From NCBI RefSeq assembly GCF_016100455.1, contig NZ_JACFSK010000001.1, forward strand, positions 496,001-560,000: a DNA stretch of 64,000 bases. The letters run 5' to 3'. Positions 27,681-36,473 of this stretch are shown piece after piece (position 1 is the stretch's first letter; each line of letters opens with the position of its first letter). The notes under the pieces were generated by a model that was not told the origin of the DNA, did no database searches, and worked only from the letters and a program-made list of their open reading frames with translations. The stretch comes from Bartonella sp. M0283. Its GTDB lineage: Bacteria > Pseudomonadota > Alphaproteobacteria > Rhizobiales > Rhizobiaceae. Position numbers and translations under genes: made by a program.

Positions 27681-28639
27681 TCATTCACCATTGCACAGAT
27701 CCTTGTCATCAAAAGCTAAAATATCCTTCCATGGAATAGATCCATTAAACATTCTTTGCGTATTTGGATTTTCTTTGAAATTTGGATGATATTTTAAAAT
27801 GCGTATGGCCAATCTTTTGTAAAGTTCTTCACGCTTTGGGTTGTCCGGGCCAGAGGGTTTTAGAAAATCTAATATACCGTCCACCGTCACATCATCTGTG
27901 TAATCGAAATAGCCGTGACAAATAATGTATTGCGTGAGTTGCATACTTCTCAAATCATAATTGCTAGCCAACAATATGGCCGCACTAAAATTACCCCTTT
28001 TATCAAGTGCTATAGGGTTGGCCCCCGCTTTGAGCAAAACCTCTACCTCCATCAAAATTGTCCATCAAGGCAACGACATTCAAAAATGGTTCCCGTGATC
28101 TGCTTGGCAACCTGTGGTTTGGGTCACCACCATTTTTGAGATAAATTTTAATCAGATCTGTCTTGAACTTTGCGCGAAGGTCGGGCCGGGAAGACATGTT
28201 CATTGCTCCCATATAACATGGCTCCCATATAATAGGTAAAATTGCGTCCTGAACCGGTTGAGGGGTAATCAATCATATAAGGGGCTGCACCACCAGCCAA
28301 CAAAGCATCAATGGCCTGCAAGTTATATTGATCAAGCGCAAAATACAGCAAAGTGGTTTCACCTCCATAGCGAGTATTGAGACTGCCTTCGAGCAAGGCT
28401 TTCACCTCGTCCATTGTTATGGGGTCTTGTCGTTCAATTTTGCGTGCCAAATGATAAACAGCAGGGGCGGCATGTTCGAAATAAATGTAAGCTTTAGGCG
28501 CTCTATCATCAACCTGTTCATTCACGGTCTGGGGTTCCCCTGCCTGCACTGATGTATAAAAGGAAAACAACATGTAAAACACGCTTAAAAACGCTACAAT
28601 TAAACATGTATATTGTATAAAGCGCTCAATCTTGTTCAT
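27681..28639 (-). pseudogene. Ankyrin-repeat membrane-anchored protein, broken by two frameshifts
   Basis: The gene reads leftward in three consecutive frames. The N-terminal part (28639 to about 28230) has a signal anchor, IQYTCLIVAFLSVFYMLF, and an ankyrin unit (ETTLLYFALDQYNLQAIDALL). Frame one fails at a 16-base tandem duplication (28202-28233). The next part (to about 28050) carries LIKIYLKNGGDPNHRLP. A second shift lies near 28050, after which MEVEVLLKAGANPIALDKRG continues to the stop. Removing one 16-base copy restores the first junction exactly. Intact, it would have been a protein of about 315 residues facing the periplasm. Its partner is unknown. Confidence 0.8.
28202..28233. repeat. 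16-bp tandem duplication causing a frameshift
   Basis: ATTGCTCCCATATAAC (28202-28217) and ATGGCTCCCATATAAT (28218-28233) are adjacent and differ at two bases. The extra 16 bases shift the ankyrin gene out of frame. Confidence 0.85.
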
Positions 28640-29105
28640 AAATTAACCTTCACAATATATAATTCCAAAGTAATAATGGCAGATTCTTGCGTTGCACTTT
28701 ACACTCGACTTTAACAATAAATCGAACAGTAAAATAACGAAATAGCAGATTAAAAATCCGATGTGGGAAGGAGTGGTGCAAGTATAGGCGAGGCAATTGC
28801 CATAATAAACGGGAAGACGTTTTTTAATGGTGTTTTTCAATCGCTAATTGATTCGGCTTGACCTCGCTAATGCATTTGAAGTTTTTGGGTGAAATTTGCC
28901 CACTAAAAGCCACACACCACTTCATTTACTGTTGCATAATTGTCTTTTTGTGCGGAAAAATTATCCCGAATGCACGCCAGAGGCTCTCAACAACGCTTTT
29001 CAAGCTAAAAATACTTTCCATTTAATTAACCTTCTATTAACCACGTTGTACGAGAAAAATACCAGCGATCAAACATGTCGCAATCACGAGGTTTCTAGAC
29101 TGAAA
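28640..29105. other. Intergenic stretch upstream of the L,D-transpeptidase
   Basis: About 465 bases without a separate gene. The transpeptidase frame stays open to 28896, but the lipoprotein signal fixes the start much later. A CtrA-like box lies at 29026-29042. Confidence 0.5.
29026..29042 (+). promoter_or_regulatory. CtrA-like box TTAA-N7-TTAACC
   Basis: TTAACCTTCTATTAACC matches the alphaproteobacterial CtrA consensus TTAA-N7-TTAAC exactly. It lies about 65 bases before the start of the L,D-transpeptidase gene, a normal promoter distance. It suggests cell-cycle control of this wall enzyme; binding itself is not shown. Confidence 0.6.
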
Positions 29106-29810
29106 ATGAAATATTTCTGGCAGCAAAAATTAGGGCTTGCAGCAATTCTGGGTGTTCTGGGAGTAGGTCTTGTCGGATGTGCGACAACGCCACCACCGAC
29201 GGTTTCATCAAATAGCAGTGTCAATGCTGCGCCTGCAAAACCGGTCGTGACATCAACTTTGCTTGGTACACAATCGGTTTATGACCGGTATGAGCAAACT
29301 CCCGACGAACCATTCAAAATTCCGCCCGTTACGGTCAAGATACCGGAACAATTCGAACGCACAGTTGTGTCTTATCCGTCTGACGAGATACCAGGTACGA
29401 TTATCGTAGAACCGGAAAACCATTACCTCTATCTTATTACAGGTAACGGACAGGCTATCCGTTATGGCGTTGGTGTCGGTGCTGCGGGTCTCGGTTTTCA
29501 AGGCGAAGCTAAAATACGCTTCAAGCGTAAATGGCCGCGCTGGATTCCGACAGCCGATATGGTGCAGCGCAAACCCCAGCAATATAAACGCTTTGCTGAC
29601 GGGGTGCCAGGAGGATTACACAGCCCATTGGGTGCCCGTGCGCTCTATCTCTTCCAAGGAAACAACGACACCTATTTCCGTATCCACGGGACGACGCAAC
29701 CATCCAGCATTGGTAAAAATGTTTCGGCAGGATGTATCCGCATGCTGAACAAGGATGTTGTCGATCTTTTTGAGCGCGTCGATGTCGGTTCGAAAGTGAT
29801 TGTCCGTTAA
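29106..29810 (+). CDS. L,D-transpeptidase lipoprotein (YkuD family)
   Basis: A 234-residue protein. Residues 1-22 are a lipoprotein signal with lipobox LVGC, so it is probably anchored to the outer membrane. After a Pro/Ser/Ala linker, a YkuD domain covers about residues 95-234 with the catalytic block HGTTQPSSIGKNVSAGCIRM, including the nucleophile Cys. It forms 3-3 crosslinks in peptidoglycan or joins proteins to it. Start ATG at 29106 fits the signal peptide; GAGG lies rather far upstream (13 bases). A CtrA-like box upstream suggests cell-cycle timing, and a terminator follows. Confidence 0.92.
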   Translation: MKYFWQQKLGLAAILGVLGVGLVGCATTPPPTVSSNSSVNAAPAKPVVTSTLLGTQSVYDRYEQTPDEPFKIPPVTVKIPEQFERTVVSYPSDEIPGTIIVEPENHYLYLITGNGQAIRYGVGVGAAGLGFQGEAKIRFKRKWPRWIPTADMVQRKPQQYKRFADGVPGGLHSPLGARALYLFQGNNDTYFRIHGTTQPSSIGKNVSAGCIRMLNKDVVDLFERVDVGSKVIVR

Positions 29811-29835
29811 TTTGTAACGATAAGTAGTTCATTTG

Positions 29836-29863
29836 AAAGGGCGGTTTTACCGCCCTTTTTTTT
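29836..29863 (+). terminator. Rho-independent terminator of the L,D-transpeptidase
   Basis: AAAGGGCGG, loop TTTTA, CCGCCCTTT, then a run of T. It starts 26 bases after the stop. Confidence 0.88.
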
Positions 29864-30093
29864 CCTGCGTCGGCTGTGTTTAAAAACGGGCCTGATCGGT
29901 CCAAAAGCTGATATTTTTGACCGGCGAAACCATGAGGGCGGATCTTTAAGCTTCGACAGACTCGCTTATTATCTTTGATAGGATTGAAAAATCACGATGC
30001 GATCGGGAAAAGGAGCAATGAGCCGCCATTCTCGTGTTATACACGCTTCCCCCATGAGAGCGGCTAATATCGCTTAAAGCGCTCAGGCGGTTC

Positions 30094-30405
30094 TTATGAT
30101 TTGTCATCCACGTCGACAAAACGCGTTGCCCGCCACTCGGTCAGTTTTTCGTTAATATCGTCAATGACAAAAAAACGCGCCGAATCCTTGTCATAACCTT
30201 CATCACGCAATTTATCATAATCGGTATAGGTATGGCGGATATAGGCAACGATCGAGAGCCACACAGCAATGGAGGGAGGGAGATGTCTCAAATGTGCGCT
30301 TAAAGCGGCAGACCGGATAGGTTCGCTATCAGCATAGGGAGCTTGCGGGACCAGCAGGGTCAATTCCTTTAAAACAGCGCGTTGTCTCTTTGTCGTCATG
30401 GACAA
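30094..30405 (-). CDS. DUF2293 family protein
   Basis: A 103-residue protein with the DUF2293 pattern: VPQAPYADSEPIRSAAL, then LRHLPPSIAVWLSIVAYIRH and a final TDYDKLRDEGYDKDSARFFV block. Widespread in rhizobia, function unknown. It lacks a signal peptide and is probably cytoplasmic. A second ATG two codons in could be the real start. No operon partners. Confidence 0.85.
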   Translation of the reverse strand: MSMTTKRQRAVLKELTLLVPQAPYADSEPIRSAALSAHLRHLPPSIAVWLSIVAYIRHTYTDYDKLRDEGYDKDSARFFVIDDINEKLTEWRATRFVDVDDKS

Positions 30406-30918
30406 ATAAAAAATTGAACTCGTTTTTTTGTCAAACAGATTTTTATTGTTCTCAAGTTTATGAGCTTGGATGTAAAAACAGCGGAAAAATCAAAGACAAT
30501 TGCGACTTTTCATCAATGGAATGGAGAGATTTGCGCTTCTGCACATTGGTTCAATAGCAAATTTTTTTCCTTTAAGATAATATTCCGCTTTTTTGAAAAA
30601 CAATGATGAAGTGCGAACCGCCGGAACGGCTGTTAAACGGAATTTTCCGGATTAAAGGCTTAATGCAGATCAGCGGGCGGTTCTTGAAATCAGATAAAAA
30701 AATTTATTATCGCAAACACTCGAGAACTTCATTTTTCGTCGGGTACAGTTTTTCCTGCTCATCCGTCTCCGTTCACGTCACAGAGAGATATTCCGGTTAA
30801 AGGCCAAGGTCCGGTTCGACATCAAACACGTCACCAAGCGAAAAGAAATGAGTTGAAGTGGGAATTTTTTGGTGTTTGTGGGCATAAGTCATCTCTCTGC
30901 TTGACATTTGCAAAATAT
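30406..30918. other. Intergenic stretch before the ArsR-type regulator
   Basis: About 510 bases. A 65-codon plus-strand frame (30603-30800) has no motif and no ribosome site. The last 20 bases contain TTGACA (30901-30906), a likely -35 element of the regulator gene. Confidence 0.45.
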
Positions 30919-30934
30919 ATAAAGATATCTTTAT
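30919..30934. promoter_or_regulatory. Perfect 16-bp palindrome, candidate operator of the regulator-metF pair
   Basis: ATAAAGATATCTTTAT is its own reverse complement. It sits 13 bases after a TTGACA -35 hexamer, so it covers the -10 region, and lies 25 bases before the start codon. The form fits ArsR-family operators that control methionine genes in Proteobacteria. Autoregulation by the downstream ArsR-methyltransferase is the simplest reading. Confidence 0.7.
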
Positions 30935-30958
30935 GTCTATAGGAGCGGAGACACGGTT

Positions 30959-31936
30959 ATGGTGCGCCAATTGGCATTGAATGAAATGGTAGACGTATTG
31001 AAGGCGGTTGCTGAAACAACGCGTTTGCGCATTTTGTTTTTATTGGACAAGGGCGATTTGACAGTTTCCGATCTTACCAAAATTCTCGGGCAATCCCAGC
31101 CACGCGTTTCCCGACATTTGCGCCTGTTAACGGAGGCTCGCCTGATCGAGCGATATCAGGAAGGTGCATGGGCCTATTTTTCATTGTCTTCCTGTTCATT
31201 ACGGCGGGAAATGTTAAACACAGTGCTTGAGCATGTTGATCGTCGGGACAATTTTATTGAAGGCGATATGGCAAGACTTGATGATGTCAAAAAAGAAAGA
31301 AGCCGCGCTGCGGCTGCCTATTTTTCCAAAAATGCGCATGACTGGGATAAACTCAGATTGCTTCATGTACCCGATAACACTGTCGAACAAACCATGGTTG
31401 AACTGGTGGGAACAACGCCATTCCAGTCCATGCTGGATATCGGCACCGGTACGGGTTCGTTATTGAAATTATTTTCCCCCCTTTATACGCGTGCCATCGG
31501 AATTGATAACAATCGTGATATGTTGGCTGTGGCACGCGTCAATCTGGATAAAGCCGGTATCTCGAATGCGCAGGTTAGACTAGGTGATGTGGCTAATTTG
31601 CCGGTCGAGAACGAAACGTTCAATCTCGTCACGATTTATCAGGTTCTTCATTTTCTGTCGGACCCTGAAATTGCAATTTTTGAAGCCGCGCGTGTCATGC
31701 GCCCTGGTGCGCGGCTCATTATTGTCGATTATGCTCCGCATGAACTTGAATATTTACGTGAAAAATATGCCCATATACGTATGGGATTTTCTGATACCCA
31801 AATGGCAGATTGGCTTGATAAAGCCGGCTTGACATTGGAAAAAACTTTGAGTTTTCAACCCCAACAAAATGGCAATACAAAAGGGCTCACGATCAAGCTT
31901 TGGCTCGCCCGTGACCCGCGTTTGTTGATTGCCTGA
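30959..31936 (+). CDS. ArsR-family regulator fused to a SAM-methyltransferase domain
   Basis: A 325-residue two-domain protein. Residues about 5-95 are an ArsR winged helix (LTVSDLTKILGQSQPRVSRH is the recognition region); no Cys metal site is seen there. Residues about 110-300 are a class I methyltransferase fold with motif I MLDIGTGTGSLLKLF. It is followed by metF after 28 bases. Such fusions next to metF are common in alphaproteobacteria, where the second domain may sense SAM or SAH rather than methylate. A perfect palindrome upstream suggests autoregulation. GGAG lies eight bases before the ATG. Confidence 0.9.
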   Translation: MVRQLALNEMVDVLKAVAETTRLRILFLLDKGDLTVSDLTKILGQSQPRVSRHLRLLTEARLIERYQEGAWAYFSLSSCSLRREMLNTVLEHVDRRDNFIEGDMARLDDVKKERSRAAAAYFSKNAHDWDKLRLLHVPDNTVEQTMVELVGTTPFQSMLDIGTGTGSLLKLFSPLYTRAIGIDNNRDMLAVARVNLDKAGISNAQVRLGDVANLPVENETFNLVTIYQVLHFLSDPEIAIFEAARVMRPGARLIIVDYAPHELEYLREKYAHIRMGFSDTQMADWLDKAGLTLEKTLSFQPQQNGNTKGLTIKLWLARDPRLLIA

Positions 31937-31964
31937 AAAACAATAGCTTAACGGAGACCGCTTA

Positions 31965-32885
31965 ATGTCTGCCCCATCACTATCCCGCCGCCCTGATCTG
32001 GGCGACAAGCTGAAGGTTTCATTCGAATTTTTCCCGCCAAAAACGGAGAAAATGGAAGAAATGCTTTGGCAAACGGTCAAGCGTCTTGCACCGTTAAAGC
32101 CGGAATTTGTTTCGGTAACTTACGGGGCAGGCGGCTCGACGCGCGAGAGAACCGGCCGGACAGTTGAACGTATCATCAAGCAAACGCACCTTAATGCAGC
32201 CGCCCATTTGACATGTGTTGATGCAACACGTGAAGAAGTCGACGGTGTGGCACGCCAATTCGCCTCTATGGGCATTCATCATTTTGTTGCGTTGCGCGGT
32301 GATCCAAGCAACGGAGCGGGCGGGCGTTATCATCCCACTCCAGGAGGTTATGCCAATGCGGTTGAGCTCGTTGCCGGCTTGAAAGCAATTAATCCGGATT
32401 TTGAAATCACTGTTTCGGCTTATCCGGAAAAACATCCCGAAAGTCCCGATTTTGCTACCGATATTGATCTTTTGAAACGTAAAATAGACAATGGTGCAAC
32501 AAAAGCCATTACCCAATGTTTTTTCGATAACCACTTTTATGAAGATTATATAGAAAGGGTGCGCAAAGCCGGCATTTATATTCCGATTTTGCCTGGCATT
32601 TTGCCAATTCATAATTTTTGGCAGGTTAAAAACTTCTGTGCACGCAACGGCACCCATATTCCCGATTGGCTGGCACAACGTTTTGAAGGACTGGAAGAAG
32701 ACCAGAAAACGCATGATCTTGTAGCGGCCGCAGTTGCTGCCGAACAGGTGCTTGATCTTGTCGAACATGGTGTTGAAGATTTTCACTTCTATACACTTAA
32801 TCGGGCCGATCTCGTCTATGCCATATGTTACCTTATTGGTATCAGACCTAAAAAAGAAACGGCAGAATTGTCGACTGGTGACTAG
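31965..32885 (+). CDS. metF: 5,10-methylenetetrahydrofolate reductase
   Basis: A 306-residue FAD enzyme with an (alpha/beta)8 fold. The catalytic Glu is in SFEFFPPKT (about residue 22), FAD-binding residues are in ALRGDPSNG (about 109), and QCFFDN lies near 184. It reduces methylene-THF to methyl-THF for methionine synthesis. It is cotranscribed with the ArsR-methyltransferase regulator and presumably falls under its palindromic operator. ATG has GGAG about seven bases upstream. Confidence 0.96.
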   Translation: MSAPSLSRRPDLGDKLKVSFEFFPPKTEKMEEMLWQTVKRLAPLKPEFVSVTYGAGGSTRERTGRTVERIIKQTHLNAAAHLTCVDATREEVDGVARQFASMGIHHFVALRGDPSNGAGGRYHPTPGGYANAVELVAGLKAINPDFEITVSAYPEKHPESPDFATDIDLLKRKIDNGATKAITQCFFDNHFYEDYIERVRKAGIYIPILPGILPIHNFWQVKNFCARNGTHIPDWLAQRFEGLEEDQKTHDLVAAAVAAEQVLDLVEHGVEDFHFYTLNRADLVYAICYLIGIRPKKETAELSTGD

Positions 32886-33375
32886 ACATAGAGTGACAGG
32901 GGTCAAAGGCTCGCTCTTTGAGAAATAGTCACGATGGGCGAAAGACCGATTGTGCCCGTTTTCATTAGCGCACTTCTTTCTTGATGAAGATGTTCACAAT
33001 ATTTCCGTGAGCGGCAAGCATGATCTTGTCCGGTAAGGCTTGTAGGGCGGAAAACAACAGGTTCTTCGGGCGCCGATTCTTCGCATTTTGTGTTTTTCTG
33101 TCATTGTAAAGACAAAAGAGGGCAATGGCGAAGGAAGGCCAAAGACCAAGAAGAACAAAGGTGGAGGTGGGGTCACCCACGAGCGAAACTCCATCTCCCT
33201 CCGGTAACCAAGCAAGTTTTGCGGCAGCGATTCGAATTGCCCGAAATGCCGGGTTAATTTTCTATGCAATATCTATTTTTCGTTATTATATGCTCCAATA
33301 TAAGACAAAACTGACACGTTTTTATCATATTGAGTAAAATTATAGCAAAAATTTCCAGATTTTAGGCCGGTTTTC
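32886..33375. other. First part of the metF-mltB intergenic stretch
   Basis: About 490 bases with overlapping short frames on both strands. The leftward frame 32965-33180 starts with a GTG and has one hydrophobic segment, but lacks a ribosome site and known relatives. No assured gene or metF terminator was found. Confidence 0.4.
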
Positions 33376-33379
33376 CAAC

Positions 33380-33538
33380 CCTTGTATTGAGATCGTCGCG
33401 AGGATCGTTCATATCAGAGAGGCATCGTTATCGAGATGCAACAAATTGGTTAACAACCAGGGAGACCGAGACCCCCCGCAACGGATTTCCCTTGGTTGAG
33501 GCCCGACTGGAGCTTGCTCCAGTCGGGTTTTATTTTTT
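33380..33538 (+). ncRNA. Candidate intergenic small RNA with its own terminator
   Basis: A GC-rich island of about 160 bases in AT-rich surroundings. It ends in a strong rho-independent terminator (33502-33538): a 12-base perfect stem CCCGACTGGAGC/GCTCCAGTCGGG and a T-rich tail. No gene precedes it. Upstream of the terminator is a C-rich unpaired run near 33471 (ACCCCCCGCAAC), the kind of anti-ribosome-site seed seen in rhizobial trans-acting sRNAs. The 5' end and family are unknown; no known RNA family is matched with confidence. Confidence 0.5.
33502..33538 (+). terminator. Strong rho-independent terminator of an orphan transcript
   Basis: A 12-base perfect stem with a tight TT loop, then TTTTATTTTTT. 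The nearest upstream gene, metF, ends 600 bases earlier, so the terminator probably serves its own small transcript. Confidence 0.85.
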
Positions 33539-34114
33539 GAATTCCGCTTGGATAAATTTATCCTTTTGGCTTTTTGAATTATCCTTTGACGCTTTGAAAA
33601 CTTCTCCCGCTTCTTGGAATTTGCTTTTGCAATATTTTGTTGCGTTCCATTATTGCCGCCAAGGTTCTTGAGATAGAACGACGTTTTTCCTTTTCTTGTG
33701 CATTTTTTCAGTAAAATATTGGATGGTTTATGGGTGTCAGTCATGCGTAGTTCAAAAACTGATTTTAAAAGGTTTTTTTGAGGTGCCGGAATCATGACGC
33801 GTTGGAAATGCGACTTTGTTAAAGTCTTTATGCTATGACAATGGATAAATGCTTTTTGTCAGACCGAACAAATGAAGCTTAAAAATAAAAGGGCATAAGA
33901 GAATTTGGCGTAAATTACCGTGCGACCGGCGAAAACGCATAATGCATCTATTCAAGAACGATAGAAATGACGGGGCTCGGCGAATACGCTTTCAGGATGA
34001 AGCAAGAAGAAGCTCAAAATTCCGGAAATGAACAGATGAAGACTTCAACTGGTGATCGAACAAATCCGGTCTCATCTGGAAAGTGTTATTCCTAAAAAAG
34101 CGAACGACATAACA
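33539..34114. other. Second part of the metF-mltB intergenic stretch
   Basis: About 575 bases without a recognised gene. A leftward lysine-rich frame (33409-33795) crosses the sRNA candidate and is not accepted. Confidence 0.4.
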
Positions 34115-34138
34115 AAAACGGGCAGAAATGCCCGTTTT
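34115..34138 (-). terminator. Terminator after the MltB-type gene
   Basis: AAAACGGGCA and TGCCCGTTTT pair with a four-base loop; read on the minus strand it ends in a T-rich stretch. It lies 45 bases past the stop of the leftward transglycosylase gene. Confidence 0.75.
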
Positions 34139-34183
34139 GCTATGAGTTGAATGTGTTATTTTTTGACCGCGTGGAATATGGCT

Positions 34184-35428
34184 TCAAAGCCGGTCAAGCA
34201 ATTCTTTTGTCGGCCATGAATCGGCCGGAAGTCCCAAACGGAGCTGTTCGGTCCGCACCGCGTCGCGTGTCAATATACCGTAAACACCATCCACTTTACC
34301 CATATCATAACCACGGTCTGCAAGCTTTTGTTGCAATTGCTTCATCTCTTCGGTGGTTAACCCCGGTTCGGGATGGCCTATATCAAAAGCCGGAGCACCG
34401 GCGAGACGTGAAGCGAAATAGGCAACGGTTGTTGCATAGACAATCGATTTATTCCATTCGACAAAAATATCGAAATTGTCATAGGCTAAAAATGCCGGTC
34501 CCTTTCGGCCCATTGGCAACATAAGCGAAGCATCCCCGTTATCGGGTCCTAACGGGCCGTTAATGCCGGTAACACCCCAACTGGTCCATTGTGAATGGGG
34601 TTTGCGATTTTGCCTGATGGCTTCTTGCCAAGGCAGATCATCGCGCGTTAGGCGCACCTCTTCAAGCCACGGTTCACCGCGCCGCCATCCGAGATCGCTC
34701 AACATATGGGCAGCTGTCATGACGGCATCGGCAACAGACCCCTTAAGGTCGATTTTACCATCGCCATCGCCATCAACACCGCGTTCGAGATAATCCTTCG
34801 GCAAAAGTTGCATTTGACCGATTTCGCCAGCCCATGCGCCGGTTGTTTCGGCATTGACAACGCCCTGATCGAACAGTTTCAAGAGCGCAATCAATTGCGG
34901 ACGGAAGAGTTCCGGCCGTCTGCAATCATGGGAAAGGGTGAAAAGGGCATTCAACGTATCGAAATTGCCTTGCACTGCACCATAATCGGTTTCTAGCCCC
35001 CAAAAGGCTGCAATAACCGGTCCCGGAACCCCGTATTTTTCTTCCGCTTTTGCAAAAACATCGGAATATTTCTGCAAGTTTTCCTTGCCCTTTTTCAAAC
35101 GCGCTTCAGGGATGACGCGTTTTGAAAATTCCGCAAATGTGAGATTGAAAATGGCCTGCTTGTTATCACGCTCAATAACCTTTTGGTCTATCGTTGCTTT
35201 TTTGAGTTCGTCGATAGCGTGTTCGCTCACACCCGCTTTGCGGGCTTCATCGGCCACATCCTCTCTAAATGTTTCGATTGGCGTGCCGCAGGCCTCGCGT
35301 GCTACTTTGGTTGCGACATCATCTGTCTGGGGTGCCACATCGGGTTCTTCAGCTTGTGAAAGCGGGCAGAAAACTGTCGCAAACAAGAATGTCGAAGCTG
35401 CCAGAATTGCCTGTCTTGTCTTGAACAT
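34184..35428 (-). CDS. Lytic murein transglycosylase, MltB type with peptidoglycan-binding domain
   Basis: A 414-residue secreted enzyme. Residues 1-26 are a signal peptide (cut near SQAEE). The SLT_2 domain covers about 60-340, with the catalytic Glu in FWGLETDYG near 145 and GEIGQMQLLPKDYLERG near 200. The C-terminal 60 residues form a peptidoglycan-binding domain (MKQLQQKLADRGYDMGKVDG). It cleaves the glycan strand with formation of 1,6-anhydro ends. No lipobox is seen, so it is periplasmic. It is followed on the same strand by nothing, and a hairpin terminator lies downstream. Confidence 0.93.
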   Translation of the reverse strand: MFKTRQAILAASTFLFATVFCPLSQAEEPDVAPQTDDVATKVAREACGTPIETFREDVADEARKAGVSEHAIDELKKATIDQKVIERDNKQAIFNLTFAEFSKRVIPEARLKKGKENLQKYSDVFAKAEEKYGVPGPVIAAFWGLETDYGAVQGNFDTLNALFTLSHDCRRPELFRPQLIALLKLFDQGVVNAETTGAWAGEIGQMQLLPKDYLERGVDGDGDGKIDLKGSVADAVMTAAHMLSDLGWRRGEPWLEEVRLTRDDLPWQEAIRQNRKPHSQWTSWGVTGINGPLGPDNGDASLMLPMGRKGPAFLAYDNFDIFVEWNKSIVYATTVAYFASRLAGAPAFDIGHPEPGLTTEEMKQLQQKLADRGYDMGKVDGVYGILTRDAVRTEQLRLGLPADSWPTKELLDRL

Positions 35429-35553
35429 TTATTCTCATTCCTGCACTTTATGATGTTTAAAATGTCTTGTACCATTTTTTAACAGAAATAAAGAGGCATG
35501 CGCATCTCATTTGTAAGTCAAAACAATAATTGCCTATTTGTCTGACTGTTTTT

Positions 35554-36357
35554 TTATTTTCCGGAAACATATGTTTGCCATTCGTCGCGGCTGCCGTAAA
35601 AGACATTGATGTCGGCATCCCCCTTGATACCGGGAACACGCCCCGTTCCGGTATATTGCCAGAATGTCCACGGATGGGTGCCATATTTTTCTTGCGGATG
35701 ACCGGCGACCGACCGGAGCCAGAATGAATAACCTTTGATTTGAGACAGGCCGTTGCGATCGAAGAAATCGACCGTCGTATAAATAATGGGTTTCTTGCCA
35801 TAATATTTTTCAACGATAGATAGGAAGACCTTCATTTCACTACGAACGGTATCGGCCGGTGGCCGGATTTTGCATGTTGGTGAAGAATCATTCCACTCCA
35901 TATCAAGGACAGGCGGCAGGGCAGTCGGGTCCTTCGGTACATTTCTGATGTACCATTTTGCTTGTTCGGAAGCGGGGCGGCAATAATAGAAGAAGTGATA
36001 GGCGCCGCGTGGCATGCCGATTTCTTTTGTCCCATCCCAGTTGTGGAGAAAATTGTCGTCTACACGGTCGCCACCCTCAGTTGCTTTTATAAATGCAAAA
36101 GAAATGCCGCTATGTTTGACCGCTGCCCAGTCAACAGCTTGTTGATATTTCGAAACATCGGTTCCGTGAATCGGATAATGCCATGGGGTAAGCTCGGTCC
36201 AGTCATGAGGCTTGCGATCATCAAAGCGGGGGGCATTGATTGGTCCCTTGGGCGCTGTGCCGGATGGTGGCACGATATCACCAAGATCATAAGACAAGGT
36301 GGTGCAGCTTGTAAGCAACAGAGCCGAAGCAATTGACGTGAATAAAGTGCGCGCCAT
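35554..36357 (-). CDS. GH25 muramidase lipoprotein
   Basis: A 267-residue lysozyme-type protein. The N-terminus is a lipoprotein signal with lipobox LLTSC. The GH25 domain starts with GTDVSKYQQAVDW near residue 65 and carries the catalytic DxE in PVLDMEWND near 152. It should hydrolyse MurNAc-GlcNAc bonds from an envelope anchor. Start ATG at 36357 keeps the signal short; a TTG nine codons upstream has AGGTG ten bases before it and is also possible. It is separated from the transglycosylase by 125 bases. Confidence 0.9.
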   Translation of the reverse strand: MARTLFTSIASALLLTSCTTLSYDLGDIVPPSGTAPKGPINAPRFDDRKPHDWTELTPWHYPIHGTDVSKYQQAVDWAAVKHSGISFAFIKATEGGDRVDDNFLHNWDGTKEIGMPRGAYHFFYYCRPASEQAKWYIRNVPKDPTALPPVLDMEWNDSSPTCKIRPPADTVRSEMKVFLSIVEKYYGKKPIIYTTVDFFDRNGLSQIKGYSFWLRSVAGHPQEKYGTHPWTFWQYTGTGRVPGIKGDADINVFYGSRDEWQTYVSGK

Positions 36358-36473
36358 TTTTTTAAAATTATCTTTGAACAACAATTCAACACCTATCGGG
36401 CTCTAAAATCACTGTTCACCATTGCTAAAAATAGTAAAAGAATGGCATATAAATAAAAACTTTTGGAAAAAAT

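Noticed and set aside
30919..30934. SAM riboswitch upstream of metF
   Set aside because: The leader is too short and shows a DNA palindrome rather than a conserved riboswitch core.
33387..33671. Rightward 94-codon open frame
   Set aside because: It runs straight through a terminator hairpin and has no known motif.
33409..33795. Leftward 128-codon lysine-rich open frame
   Set aside because: It crosses the strong terminator hairpin and the sRNA candidate, has no ribosome site, and its composition only reflects A/T-rich DNA.
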